NCBI GenBank assembly: GCA_025201765.1 | Contig: MU623517.1 | Coordinates: forward strand, 1 to 56,338 | Reading direction: 5' to 3' | DNA from: Daldinia sp. FL1419 | Taxonomy: Eukaryota; Ascomycota; Sordariomycetes; Xylariales; Hypoxylaceae | Length of the DNA: 56,338 nucleotides | Shown here: one piece after another, positions 46,833 through 56,338 of the stretch | How positions within the stretch are numbered: the first letter of the stretch is position 1 | Layout: each line of letters opens with the position of its first letter | Program-made: the position numbers and the translations under genes | Notes under the pieces: generated by a model | Databases searched by the model: none | Told to the model about the DNA's origin: nothing | The model's input: only the letters and a program-made list of their open reading frames with translations

Positions 46833-49092
46833 TTACCTACGTCCCATATAGGACCGGTAGAAACTATCCACGTTATCCTGCTCCGGACCACCGTAGTGGT
46901 TGCCAATAGTGCTTCGCTCCTTTTGTGCAGCTGCGACCTTAGCCTGGAGCGCAGCGGCGTTGGTGTCTATCCACTGAAGCTGAGCAAGATGACTGTTGAG
47001 GACTCGGACAATTTGACTCAACTAGAAAGAAAAGGGAGGTTAGCTAATACGACGGTATATTTGGTGATTCGTACGAAAAACTTACTGGGTCGTCTGGTTT
47101 GTTTCCCTTGCTTAGTGTGCCGGAAATTTCGTTGATCTCTTTGATCATCTTAGTCAAGTCACGTCCCATATCATCTAGTTTCTCGGTAATCTTCTCGGCT
47201 AGCTTGTATGTCTTCTCGCGCTCCTGGTCAGGGCCCGAAAGTTGGTCTCCGTGGCCGATCTGTTTGTTAAACATAGTATCCACTTCACCTTCATACCTAT
47301 CCAGCCAATTCTCCAGTTCTTCTTGTTGGCTCTCGATGCCGACAAGCTGCCGCTCGATCTCACGACTACCTTTTTCGGCTTCAAACGTCTCCAGATATAG
47401 TTTTTGAATCCTTTCTCCGTTTTCAACTAGGAGACGGTCCCACTGAGCTACCTGAGCGGCTTGTTCTTTGAACTCTTTCTGATATTTCGAGAGGTCCGTA
47501 GCCCAGCGAGTAATAATCTCGTCCATTGTTTTGTTCTTGAGTCGTGCCATGGACGAAGTAGGGCCGGTGGCCGATGCCCCCAATGTGTTCCCGGCCCCTC
47601 CAGCGGCTTGTGATACCGCGCTATCGGTCGTCGTGGCAGCTTTTGACGTGGCGCCAAACAAACTGCTTTTAGCTGGGGCTGCTGTAGTAGCAGAAGCTGT
47701 TGCTCCGGTGGCTGGCGTAGCGGCTGCAGCTCCTGTAGCCGCGGTAGAACTGGCATTGCCAAAAAGGCTAGACGTAGCTTTAGCCGGTTCAGCAGTTCCA
47801 GCACCAGAAGCCGGCTTTGCACCGAACAGGGAACTTGTCTGTGTCTTGGCAGGCTCAGAACCGGAAGCAGTCTCCGAAGCTTTGGGTGGAAACGCCGTTG
47901 TAGGGTTTCCTATTTTAAGGGCTGTCGTAGATGAAGCGGGGTTTTTATCGAATAACGAAGACGAGCTTGCCGTCGCAGCGCCTGCTTGCCCGAAGAGTGA
48001 GCTTGTAGTATTAGCCGAAGATGCTTCGGCGGGCTTGGAAGGCTGCTGTCCGAATAGACCCGAACTGGCTGTAGACGCCGCTCCACCACTTTGCGTAGTG
48101 GCGGGCTTTGCTCCGAATAGATTTGTGGAGGAAGAGCCATCGGCTGGTTTCGCAGCTCCAAAGAGGCTTGTGGATTGGGTTGGAGCCTGGGCGGTATGGA
48201 CAAAGAGCGAAGAATTCGGGGTAGAGGACGCGGGCTTGCTCGCCGTAGTACTAGCTTGAGAAGAACCACCGACGCCCCCGAATAAGGTGCTAGTTTGGCC
48301 TTCCTTCTTATCACCTTGTTGAGCAGATGGGAAAGACAGTTGACCGGCAGGAGTTGGGAAGAGAGTCGAAGGCTTAGTTGGAGGCGCACCCGCGGGAGTA
48401 GTTGAGCTCAGAGGAAGCATTGGTTTTGTAGGTGTCGATAACGAACCAGAACCAGGGGTAGTGCTGGTCGGGGTAGTGCTTGAGTTGGCGTTGCTGAAAA
48501 GATTACTGCTGCCACCAGCGGTAAGACTGCCAAATAGGTTGGGTTTCGAAGTGGGAGTGGCGCCAGAAGTAGGTGTCGTCGAAGCGTTACCCTTTTGCCC
48601 AAAAAGCGACGTTGTGGTAGAAGCTCCTGATGGCGGGGCAGCAGTAGTTGACGTAGGGGTTGTAGTGCTATTTCCAAACAGGTTCGTGGATTGCGCAGGT
48701 TTAGCGGCGTTGCCGAAGAGGTTAGAAGGAGGTGTCTGGGTACTGCCACTGAATAATCCAGAGGTACCTGCACCCGACGTAGGAGTAGATCCTAGTGTAT
48801 TACCACCCGTCGTCTGTCCAAATAAGGGCTTTTGCTCCCCTGGCTTTGCAGCCGTGCCTCCGAATAGATTAGAACCTCCCGATGAACCGGCGGCAGCAGT
48901 GTTACTATTTCCACCGCCTAAGTTTCCGAAAGAGAAAGATGGCGTACCGGTAGTTGAACTACCAAAGAGGCTACCCGAAGCGGGAGCAGTAGGTGTAGAT
49001 GAACCAAATAAGTTACTGGCAGCCGGCGCAGATGATGTGGTGGCATTATTGCTAGATTGCCCTGCCGAGCTCGAATTGCCAAACAACGACAT
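46833..49092 (-). CDS. NSP1: nucleoporin Nsp1 (Nup62 homologue), FG-repeat protein
   Basis: A central-channel nucleoporin that carries transport receptors through the nuclear pore and anchors in the Nsp1-Nup57-Nup49 and Nup82 complexes. Two exons, 47086-49092 and 46833-47021, with a 64-nt intron (GTAAGT ... TTTCTAG), give 731 aa. Residues 1 to about 500 hold some two dozen spaced phenylalanine-glycine repeats, mostly SLFG or NLFG with serine/threonine/alanine linkers. From about residue 520 the Nsp1_C coiled coil starts (MDEIITRWATDLSKYQKEF) and runs into exon 2 (LSQIVRVLNSHLAQLQWID), ending SFYRSYMGRR. I chose ATG 49092 (MSLFGNSSSAG); the frame upstream opens only with TTG. The repeats are nearly all GLFG-like rather than the FSFG type of yeast Nsp1. 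Confidence 0.96.
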
Positions 49093-50259
49093 GGTGGATG
49101 GTGAATGATGGGTAGGACGGTGTTTGCAAGAAGGGAGTTTGTCGTGCGTTTTATTATAACTAGGCAAATCCGATACCTTTCTTAGTCGTTGGAATGTGCT
49201 TTTTATTCGTTTGATTAGCCGCGTTTATAAGCCCGCACTCATCCCGAAGCCGCGAGCCGCAAGCACAGAAAAGGCTGGGGAGTTTCGGCGTCCGATAATT
49301 CGCTTGGTAAAAGTCGGGGATCGTACAAACTTGACGTCGATGATATAAAAAAACAAAAAGACGTTAAGGTTGGAGATACTATCCTGGTCCTCTACTGTAT
49401 TAGGATTTGGTTAGTAAATATTCAAGTCCGTCAATTTACAAAGTGTAATTGTAAAATGATAATAATTTTTTTACTTACAGTTTATCTTTGATAGGTAACT
49501 TGGTGACTTCCCTGATGCATCACAGACCGACCACTTTTTTTGCGCGACGAGCTTCCAAGGTAGTAAGGTTCGACGCGACTAGCATGTACTACGAAGCAGG
49601 TACCTTACCTAAACCATCTGGACATTGGAAGAAGCTGCCAATATGAACCACTGAACGAGCTGTGTGTTGCACAAACCCAGAAGTGGGTCTTGACCTAGTT
49701 ACTTTAACTAGGTAAGGTAGTTAGGTACTTCCATAAGTTGTAAAGTAGCCTTAATAATATGGACCTAAGCATAAAAGCAAGCATAATCAGTTTTCAAGCC
49801 ACAGGAGTTCTAGGCTTTTCTTATCTAGTTAATCAAATTCAAATTCAAGTCTTTTACGCCAACCAACTCGCTAGCCCTATCCGTTCTCGCCGCTTGCCCG
49901 CCTATCCAACCAGGGACATCTGTCTCCGATCCCTGACCTGAAGTCTCGATCTCTACCATTACCTCATACAAGGTCCAGAACAATTCAGGACATGATTTAT
50001 GGCCTCACACATCTTTAAATCGATCCTACAGTTTTTATAAGATCAGTAACCTACGAGCAATCCGAGTTTTCTAGCCCTATATCCCGTTAATTCGTTATAC
50101 AATACCCCTCAAATCAGTCAACGATTGTTGACCGGGGGCCACAACTCCTACTAGATATTATATTATTATTATTCTCTTTTTCTCTTTTCTTTTTTCGCGT
50201 GTGAACATTGCCAGACCAAGTAACACGGCCCGTGACTTATCACCTAAATTTTATTTGCT
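49093..50259. other. divergent promoter region, NSP1 / LAA2-like gene
   Basis: 1.17 kb between divergent starts. It holds T-rich runs and a TTATTATTATTATTC stretch near 50158-50175. No additional gene. Confidence 0.55.
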
Positions 50260-51915
50260 ATGTCTCGAGAGCGGAGGTCACTTAGCCTCGAGGCTCCCGA
50301 GAGGAAAGACCGAGAAGATGCAGGCGCTCACGAACTTGGTATGCTTTAATACCCCTTTACAAGATTCCACGGTGGGCTAACAATCGACCCGATTCAGCCT
50401 CTTCCGATTCCGACGAGCACTTCTCTGATGCTCAATCATCGCCCAGGAATACTCCCGGAGCTGCCTCTCCGGTACCACGCACGCGAGTCGAAAAAGTAGA
50501 CGATGAGCCGTCTTACGGTGAAGTCCCGGGTACGGAAGCTTACAATAAGCGCACAGAGGACGCCGAGCCCGATGAGATCGCCATCATCCACGACAAGAAG
50601 CCAGAATCCGTTTCCCCGGACAGACCTGTGACGCCGGGAGGTCATCCGATTCCAAAGACGGTAGTTGACGAATCAGCGGATGCCCCTGGCTCCTCAACTC
50701 ACCATTATAACGAAGATCTCCGTCGGGCAGATGCGGAACCGGACTTCGTTCGGAAACCTGACGGTACTGGCGAGGCGAATCCAATGCCCTCCTCGCTTGA
50801 CACCACCAAGGAAGCAACTGGTACGGCAGCCAAGTCCTCCTAAGCTACCCAGCGCGATTGACCCTTGCCCTCGTAGATAACGCGACCGTAGCCCCATCAC
50901 TTAAGTCACCATTAACCCATCGACGGAGAAAATCGTCATCAGCAAAGTCAACGGGAAGTTTTGGTCAGGAAGATGCTGACGGTGGTGACGCTGATGACTT
51001 TGGCGACGACTTTGACGATTTTGAAGAGGGTGATGAAGATGCTGATTTTGGCGACTTCGACGATGGTTTTCAGACGGTTGAGGCGGAGGCGCCGGCCCCC
51101 ATGCCGGTTCCTCAGCCTCAGGTCGCAATACCCTCATTTGTATGTTTAGGGCCCTTTCTAGGTAGTCGTATATTTATGCTAACTATTTCCCCTATCATTA
51201 GCCAATATTAGATCTAGATGGGCTTGATTCAGAAGACATCCTATCAGCAACAGAACCATACTTAGACGCTTTGTTTTCACCCGAAATACAAGAGCTCCCA
51301 GCCTTGCCGTCACCACCTAAGGACAATCCAATATTCTTCAACCCTAGAAGCGCTTCTCTTTGGTCGCAATTAGCAGCACCGCCGCCTCTTCAACCCCCTG
51401 ATTGGATCCGATCCCGTATACGACGCCTATTCCTAGTATCCCTCGGTGTACCAGTGGACCTAGACGAGATATTACCCGCCTCCAAGCAAAAGAAGCTAGT
51501 GCTACCGTCCATCCACCGAGTCACATCGAGCGGCTCGCTACGCACGTCGTCGGAGTCCCGCTCAGTCTCTAGGCTCAGGAAGCAAGACGGCGATAACAAT
51601 TCTTCAGTATCCGTAGATTCTCAAGGTAAAGAGAAGCCTCGATCCGCCTCGAAACGTCGAAAGGGACCGCCCGAAGCACCAGGTCTAGACTTGGTCTCCG
51701 CAAAGCAGCTCTGCACGACGACAGACGAGGCTTTAAGCGGTATGACGGACAAAGAGCTCCAGCAGCACGTGAAGAAACTACAAGACATGGAGGTCTTGGC
51801 GAAGGAAGTACTAGAGTACTGGAAGAAGCGAACAGACGAGAAGGTTGGCGATCGTGAGGCGTTCGAGGGGGTAATAGAAAACCTTGTCAAGCATGCGCGG
51901 AAAACTAGGAAATAA
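50260..51915 (+). CDS. LAA2/YBL010C-like (DUF5102) trafficking adaptor accessory protein
   Basis: Rebuilt as one gene of four exons, 50260-50338, 50398-50820, 50877-51139 and 51202-51915, 492 aa. The key 56-nt intron 50821-50876 (GTACGG donor, CTAAG branch, CGTAG acceptor) removes a stop and rejoins KEAT-DNATVAP in frame; the next exon has no ATG of its own. The last intron has GTATGT, GCTAACT and TTAG. The N-third is acidic and disordered (DSDEHFSDAQSS, EVPGTEAYNK). Residues about 205-232 form an acidic phenylalanine motif (DDFGDDFDDFEEGDE, DFGDFDDGF) like aftiphilin and yeast Laa2, which link AP-1 to clathrin vesicles. A conserved block follows (WIRSRIRRLFLVSLGVPVDL, DEILPASKQKKL), then a C-terminal coiled coil. 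Family placement rests on memory of this pattern; function is inferred from Laa2. Confidence 0.8.
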
Positions 51916-53056
51916 GACAAAGGGAAAAGACGCGAAAATATACCGTAGTAATATTAATGGCTTTTGCGTCGGGCTGGCTTCCTGAACGTAACGAGTATAT
52001 TTTTGGTACTGACACTAGCTTCTGGGTGTGACAAGTAGTACTACGCGGATATCTTACACTCATAATATACAGCCCTTTGATAAGTCGGGGCCTTGTTCTG
52101 GTCCTGATCCGGCCCTGACTTCAAAGCTATCAAGGCGGGTATCTTGCCAGCAAGTGATGGGGTTTAATCTAGTGGTTTTAGTTTTCGTCTAACCCAGTTG
52201 CGGGACAAACTAATGCTCAATGTATCATCGTCTCAAGTATTCCTATAGTTGCTTGATCCTATTCGAGACGCAGTCGGGTTATGGCCGTTTGATATGGATT
52301 AAAAGGTCGTTCGATTGTGTTTGAAACGAAAATACAGGAGGGTAACGATGAGATACTTTAGCCACTCGAATACCTACCTATACAAAAGAAGAGGTATATC
52401 ATCCCTTGCAGCAAAGACGTTCATGGGGACTAGTAATTCATATGCTATTAATCGCTATTACCATAGTCAATATAGACAATCATTCTACTTGGTTATAAGC
52501 CCAGAGAATCTAAAACGACACAGGTATTCATCCCTATTAAGAATTCTGTTTGGTGGCTCCTTTGATTTTTGGAATATAATCATCATCTGATATTGCACAG
52601 GCACCTTCATGGCACAATATACTACGCCATATACGTTAACCGTCTTCGTTGTTTCAAGCCTCCCTATACTCGTAATTCAATGCTACTATGACCCGGTTGG
52701 TTGGATAATGGGATGGATTTGGGGTTTTTATACTCCCTTTTATTAGCTACCTAGACAAGAGCCACCAGAGACTACGGTCTCTGCAAAAAGGACTATAACG
52801 TGAAGTGAAATAGATCCGTATTCAGGTACGCCTTTATCTCCTTTTGCTTCGTCATCATCGTCTAAATACACCGCCTTCCTGGAGACGCCCATTTAGTCCT
52901 AATGACTTTGGACCAAGGCTTCTCTCGCTACGAAGCGCTCGAGCCGTGTTCCCGTAATATATTAGGGGATGCCTAGTCATTTTCCCTCTCGATCTTTGCC
53001 CCAGAATTGCGACTTATCGAATACGCCTTGTCAAGAAATTCTACTTAGTCTAGATT
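51916..53056. other. convergent 3' region, LAA2-like / eIF2-gamma
   Basis: 1.14 kb between convergent stop codons. One plus frame (52315-52590, 91 codons) is tyrosine- and serine-rich without a domain. No gene is supported. Confidence 0.55.
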
Positions 53057-54715
53057 TCACGATTCGGTAGGTTCCAGGGTGACACCACTTAAGATAGGTT
53101 AGTTGGCATGACCATTGTACGATACGGAGGGTAGAAACTTACGCTGTGATGGTGGCCCATCCAATGAGACGCCAATGCTTCTCAATTCTTCGACTGAGAG
53201 CAATCTTTTCTCCGAGGTTTGTGCAAGCAGGGCTGGTCAAGGACAGCTTGGCGGCATCTTGCTTGATGGCGGCAACCTTGGCACCAGTAGATGTCGATCC
53301 AATGTTAACCATAAGCACTTCATTCTTGGTCAACTTGGCAACCTTTGCTTGCTTGCCGTCTGCTGTGCGGACACCTAGCAGTCTCTTCAGAAGGTAAAAG
53401 TTGACTTCGATCTCACTGTAGATTGCCGGTAGTCGGCCCTTCAAACCAAGAACGAATCCAACAAGACGATCAGCTCTGCAAAGAGTAGGGTCAATGCGCG
53501 TTCCAACACCAATGAGACCGCCGGGAACTGCGTATTTCAGATCGTTGAACTCCGAGTTGAGGGAAACGATACGACTGCAGATGGGCTTGCACTGGAGAGC
53601 ACCCTTGTCGTCTCGAGTGACAATACCAGGCCGGATCTCAATCTCGTCACCAAGCTTCAATACACCATGCAGAATACTACCACCCGCAACACCACCCTTT
53701 AGTTCTTCGATCTCGGCACCTGGCTTGTTAACGTCGAAGGATCTGATAACCATCATGTGCGGCTCTTGGGTGAAATCTCTGGGGGGTACAGGGATGGTGT
53801 TAACAATAGCTTCGTTGATAGCGTCGATATTGAACTTCAGCTGAGCAGAGATAGGAATGATGGGCGACTTGGCGGCAGGTGTTCCACGGACAAACTTCAG
53901 GATAGACTGGTAGTGTTGTTGGGCGGCTTCTTCCCGCATAAGATCAACCTTGTTCTGGAGGATGATGATCTTGTCAAGCTTCATGATCTCGATAGCTGCC
54001 AAATGCTCCGAAGTCTGAGGCTGAGGTACAGTTTCATTACCGGCAATCAGTAATAAGGCGGCGTCCATCACCGCAGCTCCTGACAACATAGTGCTCATGA
54101 GAATATCGTGACCAGGACAATCGACGAAGCTGCATCATATTAGAATTATATGTATGCGTGAAAAAGACATTAGAGATATTGTTCAACTTACGAGACATGG
54201 CGTAGCAATCTGTATGTACCACTGCATCCTTCACGCTCGCAAGGAGGGTCTACCTCCTTCTCACTTTTGTAGCTTCGATAGCAGCCGGGTCTAGGGCACT
54301 CCGAGTTATCGCACTTGTAAATCTTGGCATTCGCATATCCCAGCTTGATGGTAATATTTCGAATCAGCTCGTTCTTGAATCGGACGGTCTGGACGCCCGA
54401 TATGGCCTTTACAACGGTCGACTTTCCGTGAGCGACGTGTCCGATTGTACCGATATTGATGGTGGCTTGTCGTGCGATAATCTCGGGTGTGAGTGGGGTT
54501 AGAGATCCGAGATCGAGGTCTTTTGCGTCCGTCTGGGGAGGTAGAGGAGGACGCTGAATAGGGGGAGGGGGTCCTGCAGGGGATTTCTTCATGGCTGACT
54601 TGAGGGGCTTCTGGTCTAGCTCCTCGACGCCATCGTCAACTCCATCGTTGATAGACTCGTTGCCCGAATCAGAATCGGACTCGATGTCGTTGCCAAACTT
54701 GTCGGGCGCGGACAT
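53057..54715 (-). CDS. GCD11: translation initiation factor eIF2 subunit gamma
   Basis: The GTP-binding core of eIF2, which delivers initiator Met-tRNA to the 40S subunit. Three exons, 54192-54715, 53143-54129 and 53057-53087, give 513 aa. GTPase motifs: GHVAHGKST 92-100, DCPGHD 178-183 (formed just after the first splice) and NKVD 234-237. A Cys4 zinc ribbon lies at about 135-164 (KCDNSECPRPGC, PPCEREGC). Domains II and III follow, with IRSFDVNKPG and GGSILHGVLKLGDEIEIRPG. The last intron (GTAAGT donor, CTAAC branch, TTAAG acceptor) leads to a 31-nt exon that completes the family end as GWATITAGVTLEPTES. Without it the frame stops early at ITA. The acidic N-terminus (NDIESDSDSGNE) is usual for fungi. 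Confidence 0.97.
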
Positions 54716-56338
54716 TTTGAGGTAAATTCTTTTGATTTTACTACTTTTGTAAAGGTACTGTTTTTCGCCGGCCCCTAAAAGAAAGTATTTGCTCGCGGGT
54801 AAGTGAAATCTAAAGACGTTACAAAATGACGTTTAGGCGTGGAGTTTGGGAATTTTTCCAAAGTTGTGTATGAGTCTTCTCCCAAAAGGCGATAAGATAA
54901 AGAATGAGGGGCAAATTTGGTAGGCAGGTACGAAGCTGGACGTATCTTAGGTAACTTTACTCGCCAGCCTGCAGAAAGAACGGTGTAGTCCGGCAGAACG
55001 CTTGTGGCTTCTCCTATTCTACAATTCTACCTAGGTACTTCTTTTAGTTATACCAATTCCCTATTATTAAAGTTATAATGGTTGGGTAGTAGGTATCGCT
55101 ATAAATTTACTTAGGTAATGATGAACCATCAATATTTAAAGTACGCTTAACTAGTAGTTTTATATACCTTAAGGTAGTTAGTTAATGCTGGTAAAAATGA
55201 ATGTTATTTACCAATTCATATATATTATTTGAGTTTTGGCCATGTGTAAGACTCTTTGGTCCGCATTTTTGTAATTGAATCTAAATCAACTTATTCTTTT
55301 TTTTTTTCAACATTATCGCCTGGAAGGAATACTGTACTAAACACAAGCATAATTTCAATTTAACACCTAGTTACCCGTTATTGGAACAATCCCTTATCTT
55401 CTCTTTACAGATCAAACGGCGTTAGTTCAACTCCAAGTCCGAATTAATTAATCTGATAAGACTCTATTTCTCTCGATGGTTATTCAAAGAGTTTGCCGAA
55501 TATGTGGTGGTAACCACTCACGTACGGATCCGTACTAGTCTTGATATCATCCTTACTATAGAGTATATTTCACCTAGTATTATGCTTATTCGCAAACCGC
55601 CAAAGCTTCGAGGCAATTATTTGCACATCGTTCGGCAAGGTCTATTCTTAGATGCTCAACCTCCAAGGCTGAAGATCATTCCCAGAGTGTCTTATCGTAA
55701 GCCTCCAGAATACTACCGTATCGAAACCAAGGTTGCTAGCGACTAAGATCCAAACTACTTTCTGCACAAATATATATTCACATATGCAGCCCTATCATAA
55801 TATCTCGTTAGACGTAAGTTACATGGCGTCATTAAATAATATTTCAGCATCCGGAGCGACGTTAAGAGCATATTAATGAAAAGCATCGTGGTTTATTCGC
55901 GTGGGCTAGTATAGCATCTAGACCTTCAAGGTGTGGTTTAACAGCATTGATATACAACCAGGACTACCACCTTCGAGGCGATATGTCCCACACGACCGTG
56001 CGCTGCTTCATTGGGCCATGAGCACAAAAGCGCTAATAATAGTTCTTAATAGCCTTGGCGACACAAACGGCCTTATTTTGTTTTAATAAATCGACAAATA
56101 AGAGCTATGTTGGTGCGGTAGCACCATGGCATGCAGATTCGTCAGAAATTGACCTCCATTCCCGCCTGTCCGTGCAACCGATCATGGTAAAGGGTCCGGG
56201 AGAGGGGGGGGGGGGGGGCAAGGTTTTTTTTTTCCTGGTGCTTGGCAAGTGGGTGACAAAAAAATTTGCAGACTCCTACTCATTCCACTAACACTTACAT
56301 CTATACCTACTATTAATTTCAACAGCAAATTGAACGTA
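54716..56338. other. eIF2-gamma promoter and gene-free right edge
   Basis: The first few hundred bases are the eIF2-gamma leader and promoter. The rest is AT-rich, with an exact TACCTAGGTA at 55028-55037. A plus frame of 80 codons at 55504-55746 ends in a lysine- and proline-rich stretch (IPRVSYRKPPEYYRIETK) but belongs to no family I know. Confidence 0.5.
56204..56233. repeat. G15 run followed by a T-run
   Basis: Fifteen G, then CAAGG and about ten T. It is a homopolymer pair close to the window edge and a likely spot for sequencing length errors. Confidence 0.9.

Noticed and set aside
47531..49108. Long plus-strand frames opposite NSP1
   Set aside because: Antisense shadows of the FG-repeat exon, with the valine/alanine/proline bias expected from its reverse complement.
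55504..55746. 80-codon plus-strand frame near the right edge
   Set aside because: Unrecognised, isolated, and no splice or conservation support.

Overview
This is nuclear DNA of a filamentous ascomycete, most likely a sordariomycete. Short introns (about 55-95 nt, some near 200 nt) use GTAAGT or GTATGT donors and CTAAC or CTAAT branch points. The proteins are of fungal type: Nsp1, Prp28, Dph4, mL59, a COMPASS Dpy-30 subunit and a FAN1 nuclease, which budding yeast lacks. The species cannot be named from the sequence.

Layout. The first 15.5 kb holds no gene I can support: a T-tract at the window edge, microsatellites, and long stop-rich stretches that look like decayed, possibly RIP-mutated, repeat DNA. 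From 15.6 kb onward there are fourteen protein genes, nearly all conserved housekeeping genes: an S/P/T-rich ascomycete protein of unknown function (-), FAN1 (-), Sdc1/Dpy-30 (+), ribosomal protein uS15 (-), enolase (-), an M1 aminopeptidase (-), Prp28 (-), mitoribosomal mL59 (+), Dph4 (+), 14-3-3 (-), the F1-ATPase inhibitor (+), nucleoporin Nsp1 (-), a LAA2/DUF5102-like trafficking protein (+) and eIF2-gamma (-). FAN1/Sdc1, Prp28/mL59 and Nsp1/LAA2-like are head-to-head pairs; FAN1/Sdc1 and Prp28/mL59 share intergenic regions of only about 0.5 kb.

I rebuilt the exon structure of the split genes by hand from splice signals, reading frame and family conservation. The reconstructions that change an annotation are these: the aminopeptidase gains an upstream exon encoding a mitochondrial-type presequence, the LAA2-like gene joins two apparently separate ORFs across a 56-nt intron, eIF2-gamma has a 31-nt terminal exon, and enolase and 14-3-3 probably have long 5'-UTR introns.

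The genes form no pathway cluster or mobile island. They serve DNA repair, chromatin methylation, splicing, translation, mitochondrial function, nuclear transport and vesicle traffic. I found no secondary-metabolite cluster, intact transposon, tRNA, rRNA or CRISPR array. The least explained signals are the decayed left third and an exact 10-bp palindrome, TACCTAGGTA, found five times between genes.
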